Position numbers and translations under genes: made by a program. The notes beneath the pieces are model-generated. The model ran no database searches. It had not been told where the DNA came from and saw only the letters and a program-made list of their open reading frames with translations. A DNA stretch of 64,000 nucleotides from Opitutaceae bacterium BACL24 MAG-120322-bin51 (GTDB taxonomy: Bacteria; Verrucomicrobiota; Verrucomicrobiia; Opitutales; Coraliomargaritaceae), in the NCBI GenBank assembly GCA_905182465.1, contig CAJJBI010000002.1, positions 1 through 64,000 of the forward strand, in the 5' to 3' direction. Below are positions 9,835-22,581 of the stretch, in pieces. Position 1 is the first letter of the stretch. Each line of letters opens with the position of its first letter.

Positions 9835-11448
9835 TCAGTCTGGCATTTTACGATGCAAAGTCTTGTTACCCATGGTTCCGATCTCCCAGTCATCTGTGCG
9901 GAAGGGAGTGACGGGTAGACTATTACGGTCATACAAATTGACCACAGGGTTATCCGCCCAGCCATAGCGAACGGAAGCCGGCTCTGCAATGGCATCCGAC
10001 CAAACCTTTACCTGATTCTTACTTATAATTTGTGCCTGAGCCCAAACGAACTGTCTGTCGCGACCTGCAATACTGAAGCCTTTGATTTCTTTAATATCGA
10101 AAGCATAAAGACTCGTCGCGACCTTATCAAAATTCAAAATAATCGCATCCCCCTCCACTTCCATTGAAAGGTAACGCGGGCTATCAGCCGCAATTTTGTA
10201 GCCGTAGTCCTTTGCCAATGCATGGCGCGCCAAGCGACTCGCTGCGACCTGCTTGTTACGATAGTGAATATCGCGAGCCTCTCCTAGGTCGATAACAACG
10301 GCTTCACCCGTATGGGGCACTGACAGCGTCATGGTTTGTGCCTCACGCAACTCCGCCCAGTAACTTTCGGCAGGTTCTGGCTTCTCAGCATTATGGTCAG
10401 CGAGCTGAATCCAGTAAAAAGGGAGCTCTTCCTGCTGCCACAAGTCACGCCAAGTATTGATCAAGAGTGGGAAGAGCGATCGATACTCATAGGCACGCCC
10501 GATATTACTTTCACCATGGCACCAGATAACACCCTTGATTCCGAAGCCGATGCTTGGGTGTAGAACTCCATTATAAATATTAGAGGGGCGCTTCTGCGCG
10601 GTACGCACATCACGCGCAGGAAACCTCTTCTGCCCCGGTTTTCCAGCATCAAGCCACTCTTGGTATTCCACTTTCTGGCGCTCAAAATACTCGTCAGAAT
10701 ACTTTGATAGATAGGTATCCCATTCTGCGAGATACTCGTCTTGCCCTGTATCTTCTAAGACCTTACGCGGCAACCATGCCTCCAAGTCGGAACCACCCCA
10801 GGCATTATCAATCAACCCTATGGGAACTTTGAGTGTATTGTGTAAACGACGTCCAAATAAATAACCTGGCGCGGTGAAACCCTTAATCGTCTCTGGACTG
10901 CAGACCTGCCAATCAGCATCGATATTAAACTGCGGCTCTTGCGTGCCAACAAATGGAACAGATAATAAACGTATTTCTGGATAATCCGCTGTAGCGATCT
11001 CCATGTCGTAATCATTAATCGCATTGATCGACCAAGCCATATTAGACTGCCCTGAGCACATCCAGACTTCTCCGATCAGCACATCCTCGAAAGAAAGTTC
11101 ACTATCCCCAATGACACTGAGGACACACGGGCCGTCTTCCACCGTTAATGGATGTAGGTCGACGCGCCAATAACCATCCGCCCCAGTAAATGTTTTGTGT
11201 GTTTGCCCCGCGATAGAGACCACTATCTCCTGCCCTGCATCGGCTTTACCCCACACAGGGTTATGCTGGTCACGCTGCAGAACCATGTGATCCCCAAAAA
11301 TATTGGGAAGAATTAGCTCTGCATTGAGCGAACTGAGGCCGAAGGCAAGCTGTAGCCACAGAACTGAAATCAAGAATGATTTCACATTTATAGCATTCTT
11401 ATATTTCTTTTTAACGGCAATCTTCTTCCAGAGATTTGATATTGCCAC
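9835..11448 (-). CDS. Sialate O-acetylesterase (SGNH hydrolase)
   Basis: A 537-residue secreted esterase that removes O-acetyl groups from sialic acids or other acetylated sugars. A basic N-terminus followed by a hydrophobic stretch (about residues 24-43) forms a signal peptide; a shorter start inside the leader is possible. The mature region opens with the LPNIFGDHMVLQRD segment typical of the family. The SGNH blocks are visible: Ser in VWMCSGQSNMAW, Gly/Glu in WCHGESN and the Asp-x-His block near DLGEARDIHYRNK. The gene lies 110 bases downstream of the sulfatase on the same strand, consistent with joint attack on sulfated, acetylated polysaccharide or mucin. Confidence 0.9.
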   Translation of the reverse strand: MAISNLWKKIAVKKKYKNAINVKSFLISVLWLQLAFGLSSLNAELILPNIFGDHMVLQRDQHNPVWGKADAGQEIVVSIAGQTHKTFTGADGYWRVDLHPLTVEDGPCVLSVIGDSELSFEDVLIGEVWMCSGQSNMAWSINAINDYDMEIATADYPEIRLLSVPFVGTQEPQFNIDADWQVCSPETIKGFTAPGYLFGRRLHNTLKVPIGLIDNAWGGSDLEAWLPRKVLEDTGQDEYLAEWDTYLSKYSDEYFERQKVEYQEWLDAGKPGQKRFPARDVRTAQKRPSNIYNGVLHPSIGFGIKGVIWCHGESNIGRAYEYRSLFPLLINTWRDLWQQEELPFYWIQLADHNAEKPEPAESYWAELREAQTMTLSVPHTGEAVVIDLGEARDIHYRNKQVAASRLARHALAKDYGYKIAADSPRYLSMEVEGDAIILNFDKVATSLYAFDIKEIKGFSIAGRDRQFVWAQAQIISKNQVKVWSDAIAEPASVRYGWADNPVVNLYDRNSLPVTPFRTDDWEIGTMGNKTLHRKMPD

Positions 11449-11558
11449 TGGAGTATTGCATTCGGTCTTGAAAGATCAAATGGCTTCACAGCAAGCCCCA
11501 AGCATTTGCGCTCTCCTTGCTATACTTCTAAGTAGCAGTTGACCGAACTGGCAGAAAT

Positions 11559-14218
11559 TTAATCTTCGCCGTAACGAACTCTATAGAATCGCTTATCCCC
11601 GACATCGCTCAAATCCTTCAGCTCAATCGTGAGGGCTGGTTTCTCCTGATTCGTATTACTAGAATGCGCGGCCTTTATGGTGAATTGAACATTTTCGCCG
11701 CCAATATCGTTAATGCTACCAATCTCGGGGTTCACCCTCAAATGCAGATATTTACCACCACTGTAATCCGGATTAGCATTATAAAATTGCCACAAGTAAT
11801 CGCTTAATCGGCTCACTGGACTGCTCGTAACCCGCACCGAATCTGTCTCCGAAGCTGTGCCTGCGGTGAGGTCATTTAAAAATGCATCCTGCAATTTAAC
11901 TAAGTTGGCGTTGCCCGTAGTGATCTCATGGTAATCGACCAATCCATTTCCATCGGGATCGGTGCCATTAGAATCATAAATTCCTAAAGACCATAAATCT
12001 GCATCAAAATCAGTCTTTATATTTAGTCTCTCTACCGTAACTGCAACAGTCGCGCTGTGAATTTGCTCGTCGCTTCCAATACTTGGTAATTCGAATATGA
12101 GGACTGCATTACGACCACCACTAGGGCTTGAGGTAGTCGATCCTACTGCCAGCGTAGCAGACGATGCATTTATAATACCTGGGGGCGATCCGGATCGAAG
12201 CACATGGTCCGCGCTATTACCAATTACCGTTTGAGAAGTCAGCGTTACAGCTGCACCGGATCCTGCACTATTAATTGCACTGATAGTCACTGCTTCATTG
12301 TCGCCTTCAAAGGATCCCTCCTCATTCCAGCTCTGTAAATCGGCACTAGATTCTAATTTAAATGGAGAGCCTTCGCCAGCAGCAAGCGTGAGTGAACCCC
12401 CACTATCAGTCATATTGTTTTGTAAGATTTTCAAGAAATCCGTCTTATAGCTTTCCTCAATAAGCAGGTCTTCCATCGTGGCTCGATTCTGCTGGTCGAC
12501 CGGTGCACTAGAATTGTTGATATTAGTTATTTCATAAGGATCGGCGGATATGCTCGTATCAAAGAGTTCATTCCAAGAGGAGTTCTCTTGGTAGCGCACA
12601 ATCTTAAGTCCATCTTCGTGAATTAAAGAAATATAAGGGCGCACACTTGCCGTTGGAAATTCGGCGTCATGGTTATACTCGATAAATAGTTGATCTCGCC
12701 AGTCATTAGGCACTTCACCGCGAATAAATGGTTCCAGGCTGACCCCTTGCATGGAAGGCAGGCACTTCAAGCCCGGCTAAATCTAAAATAGTCGGTGCGA
12801 TATCTAAGTTGGATACAATTTCATTAACAATTAAGCCACTTGAAGTTTGTAGGCTCGGATGACGAATCATGAATGGTAATCGTATACTCTCCTCGTAAGC
12901 AGCCCGCTTATCGCTTAAGCCATGCTCACCTCTAAAGAATCCATTATCGCTGATAAATATAATAGCGGTCTCATTATCTATCCCCGCAGCTTGCACCGCA
13001 TCTAGGATATTACCTACGCAGCCATCAATCCCCGCAATAGTCTCGCAGTAATTAACATTATTAACGTTACTACTATTCCCTCCACTTGCACCCGGAGCAA
13101 ACGGAGGTGATACACCTAGATTAGGAACATTTGCTGATAGCTGACCAGAGAAAATGCCATCGGTCCTAGTTGGCGGATACCAATTAGATACCCCATTTTG
13201 GTTACCTTGATGGGGGGTTTTAAATCCCAAGAAAAGCATAAATGGATTTTCGGCAGATGCCTGGTCCTGTATAAATTCGACCGCATAATTAGTGGAAGCA
13301 TCATCAATCCATTCCTCCGTGCTGCTGTTGCTGCCCCAAGTGGGTATTCCGCCTGAAGAAATACCTATTCGATCATTCGACGGTCGGGCCTCAAAAATTC
13401 CGCTTGCTTGAATAGTAGTCGCTACACCTGGATTACTCAATAGCTGCACTCCCTTATAACGTAATGAATCAAATTCTACTTCACCACTTGAAAACCTAAA
13501 CCATACACCACGATTGTAATTAACTGCAGCAGTTTGAAAAGTATTTTCACCTATGAATAACGGCACCGGGGTTTGTTGGAATGGCCCTCCTTCTGTTGTT
13601 CGATAAATGCTTTGAGTAGCCCCGCCTGAGGGAAGATCTGTTATGTTAATAACGATCGATTGTGCTGACCGTTGGTCAAAAGTGATTGCATCAACTGAGT
13701 TCCCATTTCCATCTTTAAACACAACGCCGAAATATTTGCCCTGACCATAAAACGTTCGAACGTGATCAAAGCCCGGACGATCGACTTGCGTGCCCATATG
13801 CCACTTACCGAAGTAACCCGTCGTATATCCTGCGGCTTGTAGCAAGTTCGCATAGGTGACTACGTCGCTAGGAAAGTCGGTATTATTATTGGTAATACCG
13901 TGCTTATGAGGATACTGACCCGTCAGCATGGTAGCGCGCGCAGGTGAGCACAAAGAGTAGACGCCGTAGCCATTGTCAAAATGAACCCCCTCTTCCGAAA
14001 GCCTGTCTAAATTGGGCGTATTGCCCTGCATCCAAGGGAAACGTGCCGTGCGTCCAAGTGATGGCATACGCTCTTGCATGAAACCAGTCGCATCCCAGCG
14101 CTGATCATCAGTCACAATGATTATGATGTTAGTGCTCGCGCTCGCTTCCAATTAAAGCAAATGCGATTACAAACACTAGGCATGTGATACGGGATACGGC
14201 AGAATCTAATAAACGCAC
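11559..14218 (-). pseudogene. Multidomain secreted sulfatase, interrupted by two frameshifts
   Basis: Reading across two single-base frame breaks gives an ~885-residue sulfatase. A GTG at 14218 opens a typical signal peptide (hydrophobic core at codons 11-24). The frame then breaks near 14143 and continues into the catalytic domain, with metal-binding Asp (VTDDQRWD) and the formylglycine motif CSPAR. A ~100-residue insert (about 13441-13690) separates the GQGKYF segment from the rest of the domain. The frame breaks again near 12756, between LEVPA and MQGVSLEPF, which are contiguous in intact sulfatases. The C-terminus has the Verrucomicrobial tail (DLQSW ... FYRV) split by an inserted beta-sandwich-like module of about 220 residues. 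Without repair only a leaderless fragment from TTG 14151 would be made. It may be an assembly artefact rather than a dead gene. Confidence 0.8.
13441..13690 (-). other. Domain insert in sulfatase homologous to the adjacent tandem-repeat protein
   Basis: Codons translated from this stretch contain VINITDLPSGGA, IYRTT, GENTFQ, AVNYNRGV and VEFDSLR. The same blocks occur in the same order and spacing in the decayed tandem-repeat gene across the intergenic region (best copy: VMNVTYIPAGGA, VYKTT, NENTIT, AVSYNRSV, VEFDALS). In the sulfatase the block sits between GQGKYF and EWIDDASTNYAVEF, which are nearly adjacent in ordinary sulfatases. I do not recognise the domain; it looks all-beta. Confidence 0.75.
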
Positions 14219-14479
14219 AGTTTATTGTTAAAAAAACAGCTATCTTGTCGATGTAATTGTGCATGTATGTGCAATGATAAGCCCAGATAGGGGCGGAGAT
14301 AGAACTAGAATGACGGTTCTAACGCAGGGTTCACGCAGTCAAAAATAGGGTAAGCCCTTCTTATATAATTGAGTTCGACGAGCAGCCTTAACACTAGCCA
14401 CTGATTAAAGAGATTTTTTATGTTGCAATTTTATGCACAACGCAGTGTAATTAAGCATACTCTAACCCTAAACTCCAAT

Positions 14480-16692
14480 ATGACTAAAATAACTCTACTT
14501 TCTGCGCTCACCGCGCTTTTAATACTACCCTCAATCGCTTCTGCGGCGTCGACTGCCGACTTTGATACTACCACCAACGCAACTTGGCTACGTGTCTTCA
14601 CCCTCGCTAAGATGTCGGATGGCGAATCCAGCCATGGCCAGCAAACGATGATGATGAATATAACTGCACTTCCTGAAGGTGGTGCCAAAAGTCGCCGTAA
14701 GATCGCTAGCAAACCCACACTATTATTATCAACCATCGCCCTTCAAAGACATTAGTACTTGGAGAAAACAATTACTTGTGCTGCACGATCAGTTAGCGGC
14801 AGATCCTATAACCGTGCCGTAAAGGTTCAATTCGACAGTGATGACATTGAGTTTGATGCACTAACTATTAACGGGTCGATGCGATCCTGCACTTCGACCT
14901 GCTGAAGGCACACAAGGACAAGGGACTAGCCAGCCAATCTCTCAATCATTCAGACATCTTTGCTGCGGGCAATAACGCAGCTTACCCAGCAGTCGCCACT
15001 CTCGCTCTTACAAGCGAAGGTGCCGCCTAGTCTAGGCGAGCAAACCTTAGTGATGAATATTACTTACATCCCTGCAGGTGGTGCTAGTTATCGAGTCTAT
15101 AAGACATTAGGTACCCTCCAGGATAACGGGAACGTGCCAATGATACCAGCCGCATGGCCAGGCCTTAACTCTTGGGGTAAACACTATTACTGTTTCTGCT
15201 GCTACTTTCGCCGGTGATATTCAAAGCCGTACGGTCAAGGCACAGTTCAGCAGTGATGACATTGAGTTTGATGCCCTAAGCATTAACGGGGTGGACCAGC
15301 TTGCAGACTACACCTGAGGAGGCACACAGCAAGGGAATGGCCAGACAATCTCTGAATCTACAGGCATTTTTGATGCGACCACCAACGCAACTTGGGTGCG
15401 CAGCGCCACTCTCGTTCTTAACTCTCAAGGCCCAGCAGTATCTGCACTGGAGCAAACCTTAGTAATGAATGTAACTTACATCCCAGCAGGTGGAGCCAAT
15501 TACCGAGTCTACAAAACAACTGATCCAGCTACAGGTGGTGGTGGTGATTTTGGCGCAGCTCAGGCCTTAGTTCTTAATGAGAACACCATTACTGTTCCTG
15601 CTGTGTCGTATAACCGTTCTGTAAAGATACAGTTCGACAATGTTGACGTTGAGTTTGATGCCTTAAGCATCAACGGGGATGCCCAGACTTGCTGCTAGGC
15701 ACACAAGGGGACTGGCAGTCCAATCTCTGACTATCCAAACATCTTTGCTGTGCAACAACTCAAGTTACCCAGTATGTCGCCACTATCGCGCTGATCAGTG
15801 ATGGTGCAGCTAGTCAGGACGAGCAAACCGTAGTAGATAAATGTAACTTATATCCCTGCGGGTGGCGCTACTTATCGAACCTTTGCGACAAATGAAGGAT
15901 TAAACGCAATGGGGGGCGTACAGGTGATTTCACCGATCCAGTGGTCTTAGAACTTGGGACAAACATCATCACAGTGCCTGTGCGTGACCCTCCGTTTACC
16001 ACCCTGATTATGGCCGCACGGTAAAGGTTCAGTTCAGTAGTGATGCCATTGAGTTTGATGCGTTAACTTTTAACGGTGTGAACCAGCTTCGGTTGATGAT
16101 GCGGCGACACGGTCACCATTGCTAACAGTAACCTATTCAACGCTGGGCCTGACGCAACTTGGGTTGCCGTCCTAACAACCGCGGTTAGCCAAGATGGGGC
16201 CTCAAGCCGAAGCCAACAGACAGTGGTATTAAATGTCACTTCCCTGCCTGCAGTGGTGCCAATTACCGCGTTTATCAAACAAGCGCTAGCGGCGGTGGTG
16301 GCGGTGGCGCCGGTAACGGCAGCGGCGGTGGCGGTGGCGTCCACCACAAGCTTAGTCTTGGGGAAAACACCATCACTGTGGACTGCTGTCGGATTCGATC
16401 GTTCTGTAAAAATAGAGTTCGACAGTGATGCCGTTGAGTATGACGCCCTAAGCGTCAACGGCGCCGCTCGAACAATTGGTGCGGATGCATCCGAAGTTCC
16501 GAGCGTAAGTATCAATGGCTCTACATTAACATGGACTGAGGCAGATGGCACGACACTGCAGTTCAGTGACGACTTAGAGTCTTGGACAAGTCTCCATCAG
16601 CAACTAGCCCCTACTCCCCTTCAACGACCCCTGATCGTTTCTACAGAACGATCAGCGAGAGAAGAAGAGTAGACTCAGTCCTCAGATATTAA
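14480..16692 (+). pseudogene. Decayed secreted protein with five tandem ~130-residue repeats
   Basis: An ATG at 14480 opens a clear signal peptide (MTKITLLSALTALLILPSIA, then SA-A cleavage). It is followed by five degenerate copies of one domain and a C-terminal tail (LQFSDDLESW ... SPYSPS ... PDRFYRTIS) of the kind seen on Verrucomicrobial secreted proteins. The frame is broken many times: stops near 14754 and 15028, a stop in the linker near 15314, a 2-base loss near 14770, a 1-base loss near 16253 with later compensation, and a further shift inside the tail near 16605. Only the third copy (15345-15698) is fully open. An inner, earlier start at 14420 is possible. The mixture of insertions, deletions, stops and substitutions indicates real decay. 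It diverges from the sulfatase, which holds a related copy of the domain. Confidence 0.75.
14557..16470 (+). repeat. Five tandem ~400-bp repeats
   Basis: Aligned landmarks recur at regular spacing. The GCAACTTGG-like start of each unit is near 14579, 14977, 15387, 15758 and 16154. The GAGTTTGATGC block near each unit's end is at 14849, 15264, 15651, 16051 and 16435 (last copy GAGTATGACGC). The period is about 370-415 bases. Between them lie GTAACTTACATCCCTGCAGG-like and AACACCATTACTGTTCC-like blocks. Each unit encodes the consensus NxTxIPxGGAxYRVYKT, ENTITVPAV, YNRSVKxQF and VEFDALSING. The fifth copy has a Gly-rich linker (about 16283-16340). Confidence 0.85.
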
Positions 16693-16697
16693 ACTTC

Positions 16698-16744
16698 AAA
16701 AAGCCCTTCTCGAGAAACGATTCTCGGGAGGGGCTTTTTTTGTT
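16698..16744 (+). terminator. Rho-independent terminator after the repeat gene
   Basis: A run of A residues and AAGCCC, then a GC-rich stem pairing around the loop ACGA (TTCTCGAGAA against TTCTCGGGAG with minor mismatches), closing with GGGCTTTTTTTG. The T-run lies on the plus strand, just past the end of the decayed repeat gene at 16692. The A-run on the other side makes it potentially bidirectional. Confidence 0.85.
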
Positions 16745-17033
16745 TTAGAAATGTGCATGCGCCAATGTGCGTAGATAAATCCATTCACAGATCTAGCCAC
16801 GATTCGCTTTGGGTTATACTGCTCCCAAGTAGCTGCCACATCAGCGCGTGCGACTCGATCCGTAGATACCTCCACCGACTTCAAGGCGCACTGTCATTAT
16901 ACCAATACCAACACACAGAGCCTCTAGGGAGGGCTTCGATCTAGCAGTAGTGAGCATGCCTCTGAAACACGCAGTAAGGCATTGAAAAGGCTCTCAGCAA
17001 GTCCCTTAGTGAAGACTCAACTGGGACCCCTTC

Positions 17034-17648
17034 TTAGCTTTGATCTTCAACGGTTTTCAAGTCGTCGTAGAATTTTGCGTAACTCACATACATGTAGGGT
17101 CCGACCCAGAGGAAGCCAATACCGAAGCTTAACATAACCAGCAGGAACCAACCGGTGAATCGAAAGCCAAGATATGAAAGCTTCCATTTGTTGCCCTTCA
17201 TCATCTTCTTACTTTTCGTAATCGCTTCAGACGCACTGATAGATGAATCTTCAGCAATGATGAAGTAGGTCATCGAGTAGGACAGTGCGGCAATAATACC
17301 AGGAATGATTAGGAGTAGCGTCCATAGGCATACAAATAATGTTTGGAGTAAATAGGCGGCAAGGTGAGTGCCAAAGCGGTCGAATCCGCTAAATAATTGT
17401 CCGATTTCCGGCTTCTCCCTACGCGATACCGACAATGTAAATCTAACACCTCCCACCGTCATCGGCCCCACTATTATGTAAGTCGCGATTGTTCCAATTA
17501 CTGGAAAGAGTCCGAGCACACAAAAGACTAAAAAATAAATGATTAGCGCTCCTATCGCTAGCCCCCAAAACCCTCTCAGCGAGTCGCGGGCATTCGCCAT
17601 TAATATTTTATTTTCGGTTTGGGATAAGGTCGTCATGGGTGTCTGCAT
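17034..17648 (-). CDS. DUF975-like integral membrane protein
   Basis: A 204-residue multi-pass membrane protein with hydrophobic segments at about residues 28-50, 53-66, 100-130 and 158-185. Its pattern (LIIPGIIAALSYSMTYFIIAED followed by AITKSKKMMKGNKWKL) matches the DUF975 family of small bacterial membrane proteins of unknown role. It stands alone between about 290 and 270 bases of intergenic sequence. No catalytic residues are apparent, and any function in the envelope is unproven. Confidence 0.75.
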   Translation of the reverse strand: MQTPMTTLSQTENKILMANARDSLRGFWGLAIGALIIYFLVFCVLGLFPVIGTIATYIIVGPMTVGGVRFTLSVSRREKPEIGQLFSGFDRFGTHLAAYLLQTLFVCLWTLLLIIPGIIAALSYSMTYFIIAEDSSISASEAITKSKKMMKGNKWKLSYLGFRFTGWFLLVMLSFGIGFLWVGPYMYVSYAKFYDDLKTVEDQS

Positions 17649-17920
17649 TAAATTCTTAGTGTGACTGACATTAATTTAGGTAGGTAAATTGCAGCCAATA
17701 AGCAATCCATTACTAATAGGCACTTGCCTTTCGGCAGTGTTAGTCGCCGGGGTGAGAGCCGAAGCTCGTCGCATTCATGGCCTGACAGAGCCTTCAAGCC
17801 TCATTTGAGCCCTGGTTGGGCAACTCTTAATCGGCTACCGCATACCCTTGCGCGCAACCTTCATTAAAGCGGGTTTTTTGGCAATTGACCGTCTAATTAC
17901 GCCATACTGGCAGCAATCAA

Positions 17921-20381
<2,461 letters not shown>

Positions 20382-20459
20382 GGGAAATAGTTTTAGACGC
20401 TAAAATATACAGAATCTTAAAATTTTGGGTCTTTTCTGCCCTCTTACGGCAATTCATTC

Positions 20460-21501
20460 TTAGGCAAACTGTTTTAGAAAGCGGACGTCGTTTTGATAAT
20501 AATAGCGAATGTCATCGACGCCTTGGAGGATCATAGCGATGCGCTCGATGCCCATGCCGAAGGCGTAACCAGTATAGACTTCGGGGTCGATCCCGACGGC
20601 CTTGAAGACTTCGGGGTCAACCATACCGCAGCCCATGATTTCGAGCCACTTGTTGCTGAGCTTGCCAAGGTCGGGCGAAAAGAAGTCCATCTCGAAGCTG
20701 GGTTCGGTGAAGGGAAAGAAGCTCGGGCGGAGGCGTGTCTTGGCCTTGGGGCCGAAGATGGTCTTCACGAAGTGATCGAGCGTGGCTTTGAGATCGAGGA
20801 GCGTGACGTCTTTATCGACATAGAGGCCTTCGATCTGGTGGAAGTTGGCGCTGTGGGTGGCGTCGGGTGTGTCGCGGCGGAAGCAACGACCGGGCGCGAC
20901 GATGCGGATCGGTGGCTTCTCCTTCAGCATGGTGCGGATCTGCACGGTCGATGTATGGGTGCGTAGAAGATACTTCTCGTCACCCTTCTTGCTGACGTTG
21001 TTCACGGAAAGCTCATCGGGCAGGTAGTAGGAGTCCTGCATATCGCGGGCTGGGTGGTCGGCGGGGATGTTAAGGGCGTCGAAGCAATAATACTCAGACT
21101 CCACTTCGGTGGCCTCGGCGACAGAAAATCCAATACGGCGGAAGAGGTCCACCATCTCTTCTCGGACTTGAGCGATCGGGTGTAAAGTGCCGCGAGTCGG
21201 AATCGGGGCTCGGCAAGGTGGGGTCGATGGCCGGGCCTATCTTAGCGGCGAGCTCGGCGGCTTCCAGACCTGCTATCACGGAGGCGAAGGCAGCTTCGAC
21301 GGCCATCTTAGCTTCGTTGATTGCCTTACCCATGGCAGGCTTGTCCTCTTTAGGGACCTTGCCCATACCCTTCATGACATCAGTGAGGACACCTTTAGGT
21401 CCCGAAATGGTGGCTTTATAAGCCTCGAACTCGGCGCGCGTCTTAATGGCGGGCGTTTTCTCCCTAACATCGGCAACGATAGTATTTAGATCTTTTTGCA
21501 T
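20460..21501 (-). CDS. pheS: Phenylalanyl-tRNA synthetase alpha subunit (frameshifted in this sequence)
   Basis: The catalytic alpha subunit. Codons 1-97 (21501-21211) give the coiled-coil N-terminus. One extra base at about 21210 then breaks the frame. Removing it yields LPAPIPTRGTLHPIAQ leading into the class II core (QVREEMVDLFRRIGFSVAE), motif 2 (FRRDTPDATHSANFHQIEG) and motif 3 (GYAFGMGIERIAM). The restored length is 346 residues, as expected. Motifs are otherwise perfect, arguing against decay. It is first in the pheST operon, with no Shine-Dalgarno sequence before the ATG. Confidence 0.92.
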
Positions 21502-21519
21502 GGCTATAATCGAAATAGT

Positions 21520-21535
21520 AAACCCACAAGGGTTT
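21520..21535 (-). promoter_or_regulatory. Hairpin in the pheS leader
   Basis: A perfect inverted repeat, AAACCC-TTGT-GGGTTT when read on the minus strand, ends about 19 bases before the pheS start. No T-run follows, so it is not a classic terminator; it could act at translation initiation. The rest of the ~340-base divergent gap between pheS and the pseudouridine synthase shows no T-box I could recognise. Confidence 0.3.
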
Positions 21536-21839
21536 CAGCCTGTGGCGGATTGTCGAGACGGTTTTCGGGCAAAACTGAGCTTGTAGTCTGAAATGTGGGC
21601 TGAACTGCCGTCAGGCACAAGCGAGCACCTCCACTCGGTGTCCATAAACTGCGAAAAGCGAAGTGCTTATTGAAGGTTTCGATTCGACCGGAGACCACAT
21701 CTGCCACAGATTCACGCATCCCTAGATAGAATGGAGATAATCTCAAGATCGACGGAAGAATTATCGACAAATAATACGGTTTCATCTGTCATAAAAATGC
21801 TCAATATATAAAGTTTCACCGCACATCCCGCACGCTAAC

Positions 21840-22581
21840 TTGGCAACTCTCGAAAATACAGAACTCCAGACTGATCCTCTGGAGATTATTTACCAAGATG
21901 CAGATTATGTAGCCATCGATAAGCCAGCGGGTCTGCTCGTCCATCGTAGCCCACTGGATAAATATGCGACTGAATTTGCGGTACAAAAGCTACGCGACCA
22001 AATTGGGCAAACGGTCAATCCTTGTCATCGCTTGGATCGACCGACGAGTGGCGTGCTCTTGTTTGCCCTCAATGCAGAAGCTACGCGCCACGCACAAGAG
22101 CTCTTTATCGAGCATCGTGTTTCCAAGACCTATCACGCGCTGGTGCGGGGCTGGCTCGATGGCGAGGGCGTCATCGACTATGATCTGCGCAACGAAGAGA
22201 AGCCAGATAAAGTCCAGTCCGCTGTGACCGAATACCGCTGCCTCAATCAGTCCTCCGTCGAAACACCTGTAGGTCGTTATCCTAAGTGGTCGCTTTTCGC
22301 TGGTGGAGTTGCAACCGAGGACGGGGCGCACCCACCAACTGCGTCGCCACATGAAGCACTTGCGGCATCCGATACTGGGCGACACGCGACACGGTGACGG
22401 TGCGCAAAACCAGTTCCTTCGAAGCTACTGTGGCCAGCAATTGTTAATGCTCCGCGCTATGCGCTTACAGATGCCGCACCCGATGCGTGAGGGTGAGACT
22501 CTAGATATTCGCGCCGGAGTGGATACGGACTTTAACGCAGTGTTAAAAAAGTTAGGACTCCAAGCAACGGCGCATAGCTAA
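21840..22581 (+). CDS. TruC/RluA-like pseudouridine synthase (frameshifted in this sequence)
   Basis: A TTG start gives an N-terminus with the [18 protein letters not shown] segment of TruC-type enzymes, then the catalytic motif [14 protein letters not shown]. The frame breaks near 22299: dropping one base joins YPKWSLF to [25 protein letters not shown]. Restored length is 246 residues, right for TruC, which modifies U65 of tRNA. The local sequence TCGCT-TT-TCGCT around 22290-22300 suggests the break could instead be a 7-base duplication. It overlaps rdgB tail to tail by 30 bases. Function in tRNA is by family resemblance. Confidence 0.85.

Noticed and set aside
16696-16944. Short ORFs on both strands downstream of the repeat gene
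   Set aside because: They overlap the terminator or lie in a ~290-base gap with no family resemblance and unremarkable composition. I see nothing supported in that gap.
17649-17920. Possible RNA or small gene in the ~270-base gap upstream of the DUF975 gene
   Set aside because: No tRNA cloverleaf, recognisable riboswitch or convincing hairpin was found by eye, so it is left empty.
21504-21785. 93-codon minus-strand ORF between pheS and the TruC-like gene
   Set aside because: No recognisable family. It fills the leader region of pheST and ends just before the pheS ATG. I treat it as untranslated leader; a leader peptide cannot be excluded but it has no Phe-rich tract.
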